Assembly: GCF_000420305.1 (NCBI RefSeq)
Contig: NZ_ATUR01000003.1
Span: 248,001-312,000, forward strand
DNA: 64,000 bases
Source of the DNA: Novosphingopyxis baekryungensis DSM 16222
GTDB lineage: Bacteria > Pseudomonadota > Alphaproteobacteria > Sphingomonadales > Sphingomonadaceae
Reading direction: 5' to 3'
Positions 63,973 to 64,000 of the stretch are shown here, in pieces. Within the stretch, counting starts at the first letter, position 1. Each line of letters begins with the position of its first letter. The notes beneath the pieces were generated by a model that had not been told where the DNA came from, searched no databases, and was given only the letters and a program-made list of their open reading frames with translations. Position numbers and translations under genes: made by a program.

Positions 63973-64000
63973 TCCCGGCTAGGATAGGCTGACGCCATGG

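Overview
The window reads as chromosome of a GC-rich alphaproteobacterium of the order Sphingomonadales. The evidence is an exosortase-V-like sorting system with PEP-CTERM substrates, the ChvI/ChvG-HprK-RapZ-EIIA-HPr cluster, ATP-type PEP carboxykinase beside chvI, and an hrcA/rph/rdgB/hemW neighbourhood. The species cannot be told from the sequence alone. No rRNA, tRNA or CRISPR array was recognised.

Region 1 (about 0.25-10.5 kb) starts with a decayed IS3-type transposase. It then carries a protein-sorting module: a FeeM-like acyl amino acid synthase, three PEP-CTERM proteins (one a zinc metalloprotease), an L,D-transpeptidase whose start overlaps the third PEP-CTERM gene, a CAP-domain protein, a SleB-type wall hydrolase, and the exosortase, EpsI and EpsD genes.

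Region 2 (about 10.8-37 kb) is a large Wzx/Wzy-type exopolysaccharide cluster. It holds a priming glycosylphosphotransferase, eight further glycosyltransferases, UDP-glucuronate decarboxylase (UDP-xylose supply), flippase, polymerase/ligase, outer-membrane export protein, beta-barrel protein, Wzz-like protein and separate BY-kinase, a TPR lipoprotein, a DUF1996 lipoprotein and two membrane acyltransferases. One acyltransferase is fused to an adenylation domain and a carrier domain in a single 864-residue chain; this is the most unusual gene here. A fatty acid desaturase, a PilZ protein and a small XrtV accessory-type membrane protein close the region.

Region 3 (about 38.4-64 kb) is mostly core: guaB, an M28 peptidase with a CoA-ester lyase, an SPFH/NfeD pair, ohrR/ohr with a palindromic operator candidate, MscS, pckA, chvI-chvG-hprK-rapZ-EIIA-HPr in overlapping order, a SpoU methyltransferase, rmuC, a zinc-ribbon/TonB-C-terminal protein, transaldolase, a DUF4197 protein, grpE, hrcA, rph, rdgB and hemW. 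A second CAP-domain gene sits in opposite orientation between rdgB and hemW.

Inferred working of the accessory part: the polysaccharide is assembled on a lipid carrier, decorated by acyl groups, polymerised and exported, while exosortase substrates are processed at the membrane and probably associate with this surface matrix. Wall-modifying enzymes and a c-di-GMP-binding-type protein sit in the same neighbourhood.
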